This document shows positions 29,905-42,730 of a stretch of 64,000 nt of DNA, piece by piece. The notes beneath the pieces are model-generated. The model was given only the letters and a program-made list of their open reading frames with translations, was not told where the DNA came from and searched no databases. Origin of the DNA: Kitagawia praeruptora (Eukaryota > Streptophyta > Magnoliopsida > Apiales > Apiaceae); NCBI GenBank assembly GCA_037693485.1, contig CM075344.1, positions 68,939,501 through 69,003,500 of the forward strand, given 5' to 3'. The position numbers and the translations under genes were made by a program. Position 1 is the stretch's first letter, and each line of letters starts with the position of its first letter.

Positions 29905-32900
29905 ATGGTTAACGAGAGTGAAATTCCTGCTAGTGGTAATTCGGTTGCATCTGCTGGGGTCATGGATTGGACCACTTACAGTTTTCCACAACCCGTTGAA
30001 TTAACTGGCTTGCCGGAGAAATTCAATGGGGGCATTAGCTTTTCTCGTTGGCAGAAAAGGATGAAGTTGTGGTTGACTGTAAAGGGTTTATGGCCTGTTG
30101 TGGAATATGAGAAACCGGTTGTGGATCAAGAGAAGGCTGAATCAGTTAAGGGTTTTGCGAAGTGGGCTGAGAAGGATGGGGTGGCTAGGGCGGCCATTTT
30201 GGCTACTCTCACGAACACATTGTTTGATGTGTACTCCTCTGATGCCTACACCGCAAAAATCTTATAGAAGAAGCTGGACCAGACATATAATACTGACTCA
30301 CAAGGTCTGGAAAAGTATTCTGTGGCTAGGTTCCTTGATTTCAAGCTGATGGACAATAAGTCCATGACTGAGCAAGTGCATGAGTTCGAGATGATAGTGC
30401 ATGCTTTGAAGGAGTCCGGAATGGACCTCCCTGAAAAGTTTAAGGTGATGAGTGTGATTGAAAAGCTCTCAAAGTCTTGGGAAGAGTTCTCTCTCTCCCT
30501 GAAAAGACAGAAAGGAGAGATCACCTGGACCAACCTTATGCTGGACATCTCAGTGCAAGAACAACACAAGTCCAAACAGGGACATGTGATGCCGACTGAG
30601 CATGGAAGTTCGAAGGTAAATGTAGCAACTGCAGGACAGAAAAGGAAGTCTGTCTCTAAGAAGGGTAATAGTAATAAACCTAAGAATGACAAGGATAAGG
30701 CCAAGAAACCAAAGGCAAACAAACCATGTTGGTCTTGTGGGCAGGTTGGGCACTGGAGTAAGGACTGCCCTACAAAGAAAGCGAAGAAAGCCGAGGCGGT
30801 AGCTCAAGCGAATGATGTGCTTGGAACCTCAAGTGGGCCTGTAGCGAACATGGTTGTTGGTGAGGCTTTGGCTTCTGAAACCAACGTGGACCGGTATGTT
30901 ACCTACAACCCAGTACTATTTTCCACTTATCTGTCAAATGAATGGTTGATTGATACTGGAGCTAATGTGCATATTTGTGCTGACATTAGTTTATTTGTAT
31001 CTTATCAACAAAGTCATAGCTTGATAATGACGATGGGGAACGCAAGTGCTGCTCAAGTACATGGAGTAGGAAACGTGGACCTGAAGTTTCCTTCGGGTCG
31101 TATTCTATTCCTGACGAGAGTACATCATGTTCCCGACATGCGTAGAAATATAATAAGTGGCAGCTGTTTAATAGCTAATGGTTTTGAAGTCTCTCTCAAA
31201 TGTAATAAAGTAGTTCTTATTCATACTGGTTCATTTTTTGGCAAGGGTTAATTGTCGAATTGTTTATTTGTAATAAATGCTGAGCCCGTTTTGGGTGCTT
31301 TGAATAATATTACTCCTTCTGTTAACTATGTTGAATCTTCAAATTTATGGCATGCTAGACTTGGTCACTTAAATTTTGGTGCTCTTAAAAATATGATGAA
31401 CTTAGAGTTGATTCCAAAACACACTATAGATAAGAATTCTAAATGTCAAGTATGTGTGTCTGCTAAACAAATAAGGAAACCTTTTCATAATATTGTTAGG
31501 GATTCAGACTTGTTAGATTTAGTACACATTGATATTTGTGAATTTGGTGGTGTATTGACTAAGGACCAGTTTAGATACTTCATTACCTTTATAGATGATA
31601 GTAGTAGATATTGTTATGTTTATTTACTTAGACATAAGGATGAAGCACTTAGTAAATTCATTATATATGAAACTGAAGTAGAAAAACAAACTAGTAAGGT
31701 ACTTAAACGGTTGAGATCTGATAGAGGTGGTGAGTATACGAGTAACGCTTTTAATGAATTTTGTGCAAGCAATGGTATAGTTCATGAAGTTACCCCACCA
31801 TACACACCTGAGTCTAATGGCGTTGCTGAGCGAAAGAACAGAATGTTTAAAGATATGATTAATAGTATGCTTATTAATTCTGGGTTGCCTAAATACATGT
31901 GGGGAGAAGCTCTGAATATGGCTTACCATATTTTGAATAGAGTCCCTCTGAAACACATGGATAAGACACCCTATGAGTTATGGAAGAGCAAGAAGACTAG
32001 TCTTAAGTATCTTCGTGTGTGGGGGTGCCTCGCCAAGGTACTTGTCCCAGAACACAAGAGAAAGAAGCTAGGTCCGAAGACTATTGATTGTATCTTTCTG
32101 GGCTATCTTGAGACCACTACAGCTATGAGATTTTTAGTATTAAAATCTGACATAGATGGTATAGTGGCAAACACGATAGTTGAGTTTCGTGATGCCACAT
32201 TCTTTGAGGATGTTTACCCTATGAAGACTGGTATGCCTCAAGATACTTCTAATGAAGATCCTACTCACACATCAAATTCTATTCCTGATCATGTGGAAAA
32301 GATGACAAATGTGGGGGTGGAACCTAGTAGTAGCTCTACTCCTAAGGAGGTAGAGGAACCACGTAGGAGTAAGCGTGCAAAGGTAGTCAAGGATTTTGGA
32401 AGTGATTTTATCACTTACAATGTCGAGGACGAACCTTTAACTTTCCGACCAGCTATGGATTCTTCAGAGTCTAGGCACTGGAAGGGCGCTGTAAAGAGTG
32501 AAATTGACTCTATTGTTTCTAATGGAACATGGGAGTTAGTTGATCTCCCTCCTGGGTATTCTACTATCGGGTGCAGATGGATCTTTAAAAGGAAGTTGAA
32601 CCCTGACGGCTCAATAGATAAGTACAAAGCTAGACTGGTAGCTAAGGGTTTTAAGCAAAATGAGGGCATTGATTACTTTGACACATACTCTCCAGTAGCT
32701 AGAATGACAACAATCCGAATGCTTGTAGCATTGGCTTCCGTACATGGTCTTATCATCCATCAAATGGATGTAAAGACAGATTTTCTTCATGGTGAACTTG
32801 AAGAAGAGATTTGTATGGATCAGCCTGAGGGATTTGTTGCATCTGGTAACGAAAGGAAAGTATGTAAGTTGATCAAATCCATCTATGGCTTGAAACAAGC

Positions 32901-32922
32901 TCCTAGGGATTGGCATAAAAAG
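29905..32922 (+). pseudogene. gag-pol: Element B Gag-Pol, first part (to A3 insertion)
   Basis: Single frame from ATG 29905 (MVNESEIPASGN). It shows a UBN2-type gag (LPEKFNGGISFSRWQKRMKLW), a CCHC knuckle C-W-S-C-G-Q-V-G-H-W-S-K-D-C near residue 275, and protease WLIDTGANVHI near 348. The GAG-pre-integrase region is WHARLGHLNFGALKNM with CQVC. Integrase acids lie in VHIDICEF, RSDRGGEYTS and NGVAERKN. The N-terminal half of reverse transcriptase follows, up to YGLKQAPRDWHKK. Stops TAG at 30265 and TAA at 31249 break it in gag and after protease. A3 then interrupts it before YVDD. QMDVKTDFLHG keeps the first catalytic Asp. Defective, older copia. Confidence 0.93.
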
Positions 32923-33534
32923 TGTTAGGTCGAATACACAATATATATAATCAAGTACTGTATGAGTAAATAACAAGAACGTACGTTTTAACTCTTAAAA
33001 CTGTTTGGAATTAATAATTCCTCTCTCAGTGATGTAAAATATCACAGAGAGCTGCTTAGGTTACAATTAATGATATTCGTTCACGATGGATACCCTTTTA
33101 GGGTTAACCTAACTGTATTTATAAGATATACAGCTACGTACAATCGTTAATTGATTCTCCTAAAATTAAGCTATACAATTGATATCAATTATGATTGCTA
33201 CACGTCTTCTAAGTCAACTCAATCTCTTTGACAGCTATCCAATCTTCAAAGATATCGCTTCCATATTAATATTAAATTAATCTTCAAACTCTGTTGACTT
33301 GTAGACGCTTCCAATAGACAGACTTTAGCAAACTCTGTTGCTCTCCTAGCTAACAGTGTTTGCGCTTCCATATGTTCAGCTAGCAGTGTTTATGCTTTCT
33401 CCTGTCAGCGTTTGCGCTTCCAGCTATCAGCGTATACTCAAACTCTGTTACAACCGCTTTCAACTAACAAGTTAAACTCTTTTTACCTGCAACACTTAAA
33501 CACTGACATTAAATCACATCAATTATATCTAACA
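32923..33534 (-). repeat. A3 3' LTR
   Basis: 612 bp, minus strand, bounded by TGTTAGGTCGAATACAC and TTATATCTAACA on the plus strand. Nearly identical to 45034-45645. Confidence 0.96.
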
Positions 33535-33545
33535 ATCTCCCCCAA
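33535..33545 (-). other. A3 polypurine tract
   Basis: On the minus strand TTGGGGGAGAT directly before the LTR, as in A1 and A2. Confidence 0.87.
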
Positions 33546-33690
33546 CTTGTTCATTAGAAAAATGTACAAGTTCACAGTAATTGATGATGTCAAAACGAAT
33601 AAATAAAAACACAGTGTTTAACATATAATCAGAGTTTAAACTTGACTTAACAAAATCTACAGAAAATTCAAATTACTTATAAAAATTTAT

Positions 33691-36600
33691 CTACCTAACC
33701 TCCTCAAGATCTGGAGTTGTTCTGAGATAATCAATCAATAATCTCCTCTCAGCATTTTCAAGTTCAATCTGCATAGCTTCCTTGATCTCTCTTAAATCTG
33801 GATCATTCTCATCAGTTTGAAAGATAGCAGCTCTGAGATCGTAGATTTTGTTTCTTCTCATTTCATTTCCCAACCTGATATACTTCACTTCTTCAGACTT
33901 CACATTAAAATCCAGAACAGTAATTCCAAGATCAGTCTTCAGCTTTGTAGTCCCCTTTTCCATTTCTATCAGATTCCCATTCCAATCTCTGTACTTCGGA
34001 ACATACTTGCTGTTGTATTTCATATTTCTTCTTGCAAGATTCTGAATCATCTTCTGTCTGAGCACATTTGCAACTGACTGAGCTCTTTGATTTCTTACTC
34101 TGAAAAGATACAGAACATATTCTAGTTCTTCCCAGTATTTTAAATCAATATCATTCTCAGCAATCTTAAACACTGTTCCATCAGCCATGAAATATAGCAG
34201 AAAATCCTTTCCTAAACTCTTCTGATAGACAAGCTGTACTGACTCCAGTCTGTCTAAACTCTCTTGAGTGACACCACGACCTGGAACAGCCAGTGAAGAA
34301 GGATCTCTGGGAATAACATGTTGTCTTTTATCCCTATGTGAGCCTATACCTCCTTTGTTGTATCCAATTTTACCAGATAAGGCTCTACCATCTGTGAAAT
34401 CCATTGGAGCTGTAGATGCTTGATTTGGATCATGAAGAACTCCTTTTCCAAACTTTGATTTCAACTGAGAAGACAATAGTGGTGTGGTCACAACTTGTGT
34501 AGCAACAGAGGTTGTGTCTTTATTCTTCTGTACAACATGTGTATCAACAGAGGTTGTAACTATTATCTTACTCTTGCTCTCTTCACCCATCACCCCTTTT
34601 AACTTCAGCTTGGCATCAAGAGAAGACTTTCTAATCAACTTTCCTTTATCTTCTTCTTCTTCTTCTTCTTCCTGAATACCAGATAATTTTTCTTTGATCT
34701 CAATTCCTTTCATTACAGGCTTTGAAGACTTTGAAGCTCTGACAGTTTTCTTCCCTTTCTTGGACTTTTGTGCTTTTAAATGCTCTTTCTGCAATAGCTT
34801 TTCTTCAGCTTGTATGTCCTCAAGTGTAGCTTCAGCATTTTCTTCACGAAAGATTTTTGCAGCCAATTCTTCATCTGTCTGTGGATTGTCAGTGAATGAC
34901 AAATCCTTTGGCTTTGAACCAGAAGTACTCTGAATATTTGTATCTATCACCAAATTTGGCTTTGACCTCGTAGACCTTCCATGTCCTTGTCTAGGATTTG
35001 CTTTTCTTAAACCCTTATCAGCATTGGCACCTTCTTCATCCAAATGATCTTTCTTTAACAGAGTTTGAGTTTGCTTACACTTGGTTTTAGCAATTCTCTC
35101 CCCCTTTTTGACATCATCACCATCTTGAATCAGAATTGAGGTGATTAACTCAAGAGAGTTTGCAATGGAATCAACCTTCTCAGTCAGTAAAAGCTGATTC
35201 TTTTCAACTTTGCTCAGTCTGTCATTAAGATTTTCTTGAGCTTTGGAGAATTGTTGAAAAAGCTTAGAATTAGCTAGTTGAGATTTCTCCTCATGAGTAG
35301 CAACCTCTGTTCGAAGATCAACAATAGCTTTCTGATTATCATCAAATCTATGATTCAAGGTCTTGATCTGAATCACTGTTCCTTGCAAACAAGTGAAAAT
35401 ATCTGGATTTGTAATCTTCGAAGAATTTGCCTGGAGAAACATAGCTGCCCTTCCAAGAGGAAAAATACACTCTGACTTGTACCAATCAGCAGTTTGTTGG
35501 GTCAAATAATTATCATCAATCTCATTAACAGAAGGCCCAGCAAAATCTGGTTTTTCTCCTGTTTTCTGACCATCAGCTTGAGCTTGTGCTTTTTCAGCTC
35601 CTGTACTCTTGTCTTCAATTGAATCACTCATTGACTCATTAGTAGGTGCAACTGAAGCAATGTCTTCATCTTGAGCAGCAACAGGTTCTTGAGCAACCTG
35701 TTTTCCTTTATCAACTTGAATATGCTCTGAAGAAATAACCTTCTCTGGTTTATCAATCTCCTCACCATGATCAGAAACATGATGGGCATCAGAGTTTAAT
35801 TCAGTGTGTGATGCAACCTCAGTGTCTTGAAGAACAACAGTAGGCCCATCAGCAACACCAGTATCAACAGAGTGTGTAACCTCCATGAGTGTTGGAGTAG
35901 ATGCTTCATTATTAAAAGAAACTGGAGTTTCATCAAACTCTTCCATTGTAGGCAAAGCATCTCTAACATCTTCATTTTCTTCAACCTTAGCAGATTCTGG
36001 TTCAGCAATCTTGGCTCCTGATTCTGTTATAGAAGGTTCTATGATAGCCTCTGTCGTACCAGTAGGAATATCAGTAGAAATTTTCGCTTGAGCCTCATCA
36101 ACATGCTCATCATCAGAATCAGTAAGAATGAGCCTTCTCCTCTTTGCTTGAGGCACTGCAATCAGTTCTTCATCTTCACTAGAACTTTCCTCAGCCGGTG
36201 GTGTTGAAGGTCTATTTGCCCTTTTTATGAATCTTCTGGAATAAACAGCCTTTGGAGATGTCTGTTTAGCCTTAGAATGTTTTGTGTTGATTGCAGTATG
36301 CTTTTTCCTTTTTGATTTAGATGTTGGTTGTGGGTGAGTAGTAGTGACAGGATCTGTTGGTTCAGGATTCATTGGTTCATGTTGTGTTTGTGGTGATGTA
36401 GGATTAACAGTGGTTGTTGGTGTTGGCTCAGATGATTGTATAGGTTGAGATGGTATGGTTTCAGTACGATCAGTGTCTAAAGGTTCAGGCATATTTTGTG
36501 TTTCTGGTTGTTGTGTTTGGTGTGAGTCATGTTGTGGTGATTGGGGATCTTGTGGTTGGTTGAGGAAGTTTTGCAAGGCAAGTGGCAAGACAAAAGCAGG

Positions 36601-37341
36601 TATGTCTTTACCAACATCTTTGTTAGTCATATCAGAGAATATTCTCTTATTGACTCTAAAGGGTTGAATCTCATCAGCTTCATCAACTTCTAACCCAGGT
36701 ACACATGCATTAAACAAAAGTTGACAAAATCTAGCAAAATAAACTGTAGTAGACTCTGACAACTTATCACCCAAATTCATTAACACATAACGACCATAAT
36801 CAAAATTACTGCCATAGAGTAGAGAATACCCAATTTGCAGACTGTCAATTGGAATTGCATCCCAGTTGGTGACTTTCTTCTAGAATGTCCTGGTGATACA
36901 GTCAAAGAAAAAGTTCCATTCTTTTCTAAGATTCGGCCTCCTCACACTGCCCAGCTTTGCAAGAGATTCCATATACCCAATCTCTGTTAACATCTCTCTC
37001 AGATTTTGCTCAGAGACAACAGCATACGAAGTATGTGTGTCGAAATCCATGGTCTCGCGAACATTTTGTGGAGTAATCACAAACTCTTGTTCTTCATGAG
37101 AGAAGATGATAGATGGAGTTCCATTTTCCCCTCCTTCTATATACCTTGAGTTTTGCCAGAAGGTGACAACCTGAGAAGCAGATAGAGTAGCAGGTTCAAC
37201 CAACGCTTGCCCAATCTCAGAGTCGCGAAGAAAGTTTTGCATTAGGTGAAATGCCTCAGGAGCACGGTCGTTCTCAAGTAGAGCTGCATAATTGTTAGGC
37301 ACAAAACGAAGACAAAATGAAGTGAAAGGTTTTGTTGCCAT
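33691..37341 (-). pseudogene. A3 third ORF, one nonsense codon
   Basis: Minus-strand homologue of the A1 third ORF, from ATG at 37341 (MATKPFTSFCLRFVPNNY) to 33691, about 1,216 codons. CAG to TAG at 36882-36880 (TRTF-stop-KKVTNWD) truncates it after about 153 residues. The rest of the frame is open and retains the Pro-rich region, basic clusters (KSKRKKHT, KRRRL), coiled coil, a run of seven Glu and the C-terminal domain. The same hydrophobic in-frame leader precedes the ATG (37422-37342). No function is assignable. Confidence 0.88.
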
Positions 37342-39387
37342 TAGATCAAGAAATAAGCAAAAATCGACTGTGAAAATGATATGCAAGAAAGATGTTTGTG
37401 AAAATGCCAAAGTGAAAAACAAAGGAGTTCTCTGTTTTGGTAAAGTGAATATGAGTGGGTGAGTAGTGATTGTAACAAAAAGTAATTTGAGTAGTAATTA
37501 AAAAATTAAACTCAAACGTTTTTACTTGAAAACACGCAACTGTTCCCTTGAGAAGTGTGAAAGTGGTACATAATGATGAGTGAGTGGGTGAAAGTGGGAC
37601 ACGTGTCAAACATGCAGCGATTCACTTAATTCACGCGCAGTAAAAGCCATTATTACTGCTGTCTTTCCGATTATCAAGACACTTTACCACTAAATACACT
37701 AATTAACAGTTGTCAACCACTCCATTTACTCCAAAATTTTCAAATTATCGTAATGAAAATTTACCTTAGAGTACGTAACACAATCAATCAGTGTTTGTCA
37801 AATTTTCAAACTTTATCACAAAAACCCTTTCAAAAATGCACAGTCGTGATTATTTTTGTGTGTGAGTAGCAGAGTTTACCAAATCAATTTTTATAGCATC
37901 TAATATTTCATAAAATCCATAAATCAAATCAATAAACACTGAATGCACAAACTCTCATATTAAACACGGAGTATATGATGAATGCTAAACTCTGTAGTTC
38001 CTTAAATACAGAAATCTGAATATCCCTGTTCCCATTGATGTTCATGATTATCCAAGTAAGCACACAGTCATTATAGACAAAAATATCAGGAGATAGACAT
38101 CAAAGCATCATTCAGTGAGTTACATGTCAAAGATTTCCTCACAAACTCTCAAAGCACACAAGTGTTTAGGTGAAGTGTTTTCGCTCAAATTCAATCAGTA
38201 AAAGCAGATACTACCATAGGCTTGAATTTCCACCAGATCTACACTACTTCGATTACATATATGCACAAATCAAAAGGACTTTGTTCAGGGTTGTAATGTA
38301 GTAAGATCAAACAGGTGAGAAGAGATGTTTTTAACATGAGTGAATTTCGAACTGAACAATTTAACAGACCAAAGTGTTCAGTCACACTGTTAGTACATAT
38401 GTGTACAGGATGATCAGTATATATACCTTTTTTTTTTAATTATATATACAGAGTAAACTTTTCTTTTCTCGAGAAACACTCACCTGCTTGCATTCGATTT
38501 ATCAACAGAATATAACTGCTCTTAATACTCCAGAGTTTAAGAAAAATGAGCAGTTATTTAGGCTCAAAGGGGTTTACTAAGGGAAGTGTTTATGAACAGT
38601 ATTTATGAACAGTATTCAAAGAAGTTTTGAACAGTGTTTGAAGAAAGATGGTAAATCCTAGTGCCTTTATCATTTTCATGCACACACATATCATGTAGTC
38701 TCAAAATGGTTTAATGCAAGTTCTAGAGCAACATACTTACTGATGAACATCACACAACAATAAAATCTGATTGATATAAAATGTATCAATCACTTATTTG
38801 GCTCAAAATCTCACAGGGTGCAGACATGAACTGTTTCTCACCAAACTAAACAATGACACATCTCAAGTTTTTAAATTTTTACAAGTACAAACAAGGAATC
38901 ATCAAGAACTATGTATGTCTTGGAAACAGAGTGTTACTAATCAGAGTTTAGAGTTCATCAATATCAAAAATTATTCATGAGAGGTAATGCACACAGTATT
39001 CATAGATTCAGAGTTTAGGATCAAATAAACTAAGAGATGCTCTAAATATGAAACAGTATCATGCTGTGTTAACTTACTGCACAATTTCTGATTAGATCAC
39101 AGTGACTCAGAAAGAATCTTGATTTAATCACTGAGAATCATGCTTCATACATTTTTCTTCATTGGTATTTTCATTCAGACAAAAATCAACTCAAAATTCA
39201 CAGAGTTTATCAAACATATTAACAGTGTATGACCAACAATCATGCTGACAGAGTTTACCAGTGTGAGAATAGACACATGTGAACAGAGTATGCATAACAG
39301 AGTTTAAAGGTTCACATATCACTTTAGCAATTCACAGAGATAGGAGCAGCACATTTTATAAGAAAATTTTGAGTCTAACCAACATGT
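37342..39387 (-). other. Non-coding spacer between pol and third ORF, A3
   Basis: Homologous to 23010-25054. It has the perfect G-box palindrome at 37598-37607 and the block missing in A2. It is rich in CAGAGTTT words on the plus strand. There is no supported gene. Confidence 0.7.
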
Positions 39388-42300
39388 TTAGTCAAAACCA
39401 GATACCATCCCTAGTTCATTGACCAGTCTTGTAAATGCTGCTTCACTTAGAGGCTTGGTGAAGACATCTGCAAGTTATTGATCTGTAGGCACAAAGTGAA
39501 GCTCAATATTGCCTTCCTCTACATGCTCTCTGATAAAGTGATACCTTATGCTGATGTGCTTGGTCATTGAGTGTTGTACTGGATTACCTGTCATTGCAAT
39601 AGCACTTTGATTATCACAGAAAATAGGTATTTTGCTATACCTCAACCCATAATCCAGCAATTGATTCTTCATCCATAGAATCTGTGCACAGCAACTACCA
39701 GCAGCAATATACTCTGCTTCAGCTGTAGATGTTGATATTGATTTTTGTTTCTTGCTGTACCAAGACACAAGTCTGTCACCAAGAAATTGACAACTTCCAC
39801 TTGTGCTTTTTCTGTCAATCTTATAGCCTGCAAAATCTGCATCAAAGTAACCAAGTAGCTTAAAATCTGATTCTCTTGGGTACCACAGCCCTAAAGTTAC
39901 AGTGCCCTTGAGATACTTGAAAATCCTCTTCACAGCTGTTAAATGTGGTTCCCTTGGATCTGCCTGAAACCTTGCACACAGACAGGTGGCGTACATGATA
40001 TCAGGTCTACTAGCTGTTAAATAGAGTAGAGAACCAATCATTCCTCTGTAACTTGTCATATCTACTGATGACCCTGTATTTTTATCCAATTTTGTTGCAG
40101 TTGCCATGGGAGTTGTTGCAGATGAACAGTCAAGCATGCCAAATTTCTTGAGAAGATTTCTGGTATATTTTGCTTGATTGATAAAAATTCCATCATCTGT
40201 TTGCTTCACCTGTAAGCCTAGAAAATAGCTTAGCTCTCCCATCATACTCATTTGATATCTTGACTGCATGAGCTTGGCAAACTTCTTACAGAGTTTATCA
40301 TTAGTAGATCCAAAAATGATGTCATCAACATATATTTGAACTAAGAGCAGGTCACTACCAGATTAAAAGTAAAACAGAGTTTTGTCAATAGTACCTCTGT
40401 GAAACCCACTTTCTAGTAGAAATTTAGCAAGAGTTTCATACCATGCCCTTGGTGCCTGCTTAAGTCCATAGAGTGCCTTGTCTAACCTGTAGACATGGTC
40501 TGGATATTTTGGATCTACAAAACCAGGTGGTTGTTCAACAAATACTTCTTCTTCAAGTTTTCCATTCAGAAAAGCACTTTTCACATCCATTTGAAAAACC
40601 TTGAATTTCTTATGAGAAGCATAGGCAAGAAACATCCTTATTGCCTCCAATCTGGCAACTGGTGCAAAAGTCTCATCATAATCTATTCCTTCCTGCTGTG
40701 AATAGCCTTTAGCTACCAGTCTTGCTTTGTTCCTTGTAATAACACCATCACTGTCAATTTTATTTCTGAAAACCCATTTAGTACCAACAATGGATCTGTT
40801 CTTGGGCCTTGGTACAAGAGTCCATACTTCATTTCTCTCAAATTCATTTAGCTCTTCTTGCATTGCTGTTATCCAGTCAGCATCTTTAAGAGCTTCTTCT
40901 ACTTTCTTTGGCTCAGTTTGTGACAAGAATGCATGAAACAGACATTCATTTGTTGTTGCACTTCTTGTCCTTACTTTTGCATCTGGATCACCAATAATCA
41001 AATCAGGTGTGTGTGACTTAGTCCATTTTCTTACAGAAGGCAGATTGCTTCTGTCATCATGTGATCCTCCCCCTTGATCCATGCTCTCCTGATTTTCTTG
41101 GTGTCTTTCTTCATTTTCTGATGCTCCCCCTGAACGTGACTGCTCAGAATTTGAGCTTTCAGATTTTGAATCAACAGAGTTTGATTCCGAGTTATCAACT
41201 GAGTCAGTATCAGAATTTGAGTTATCACTTTGATGTGATTCTTCATGCTCCCCCTCAACTGGTTCTTCCCTTGTTTCTGATTGAAGAGTCTCTTTAGTAT
41301 TTACCAGTAGAGGTGCAGAGTTTAGCTCAACAGAGTTTGTCAGATCAGTCTCATCAGAGTTTACTTTTTCAGAGAATAAATCTTCATTTTCAAAGTGCAG
41401 TTGATCATGTTCATTAACATCTTCAAGTCCAGTTACTTTCTTGTCATCAAATGACACATGAATTGATTCCATGATCACTTTGGTTCTCAGATTATAAACT
41501 CTGAATGCCTTAGTTGACAGTGGATAGCCAACAAAAATTGCTTCATCTGCCTTTAGGTCAAATTTGGTCAACTGTTCAGGATGAGTCTTCAACACAAAGC
41601 ACTTGCATCCAAAAATATGAAAATATTTTAGATTTGGCTTTTTCTTTTTCACCATTTCATATGGTGTTTTACCATGCTTGTTGATCAGTGTTGCATTTTG
41701 AGTAAAACAAGAAGTTTGAACTGCTTCTGCCCAGAAATATGTTGGCAATTTTGCTTCATCTAGCATGGTTCTGGCAGCTTCTATCAAGGTTCTGTTCTTC
41801 CTCTCCACTACACCATTTTGTTGTGGAGTGCCAGGTGCAGAAAACTCTTGTTTGATTCCTTTACTCTTGCAAAATTCTTCCATTGTCGAATTCCTGAATT
41901 CAGTTCCATTGTCACTTCTGATAATATTCACTTGATTCTCTGACCCTTTGTCCAGTTGCATTATATGTTCTGCCAGTGTTAATGCAGTTTCATCCTTCTT
42001 TGCTAGAAAATACACCCATGTGTATCTGGTGTATTCATCAACAATGACTAGAGCATATTTCTTCTTTCCAAGTGACATGACATTCACTGGTCCAAAAAGA
42101 TCAACATGTAGAAGATGATAAGGATCAACAATTGAAGACTCAGATTTGCTTTTGAAAGAGACTTTTCTCTGTTTGGCCTTTTGACAAGAATCACACAGGC
42201 CTTCTACATTCAACAAAGACTTTGGTAGTCCTCTTACAAGATCATTCTTTATTAGCTCATTGATGTTGTTCAGATTCAAATGAGAGAGTTTCTTGTGCCA

Positions 42301-42720
42301 CTTCCAACTCTCTTCACTGGACATTCTGGTTGACAGACACACTGCTTTGCCATCAGAGTTTGTTGACAATTTTATTTCATAGATGTTATTGTGTCTGTTT
42401 CCAACTAGAGCAACTTTCCCTGTAGATTTACTGATAACTTGACAATATTCAGGCTGAAAATCTACATGATATCCTCTGTCACAGATTTGACTCACAGAAA
42501 GCAAATCATGCTTGAGTCCTGGAACCAGAGCTACATTTGTGATGATGACACTTCCAAGATTAATATTGCCATATCCCAGAGTATGTCCTATGTTGCCATC
42601 TCCATAGAAAACTTTTGGGCCAGCCTTCTCCTCATACTCTGATAGCAGGGCTTTATTTCCAGTCATGTGTCCTGAACATCCACTGTCCACGACTAGGGTA
42701 CTTACCCTGGTGCCCTGCAA
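39388..42720 (-). pseudogene. pol: A3 Pol polyprotein, two nonsense codons
   Basis: Minus-strand Pol with VVDSGCSGHMTG protease, HHCC region, complete integrase (VDLFGP, SDNGTEF, PQQNGVVERKN), reverse transcriptase and RNase H. CAA to TAA at 40365-40363 (LFYF-stop-SGSD) falls in reverse transcriptase, about 20 residues before YVDD. A second CAA to TAA at 39477-39475 (VPTDQ-stop-LADVFTKPL) removes the last about 28 residues. RNase H also has GYSDADF changed to GYFDADF. It has no ATG start and is in the +1 frame relative to gag with the same 10-nt gap. Confidence 0.93.
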
Positions 42721-42730
42721 TCATAAACAA

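Noticed and set aside
33412..33606. Small frames within A-family LTRs (also 28798-29034)
   Set aside because: Antisense to LTR/polypurine sequence and shared only because the LTRs are shared.
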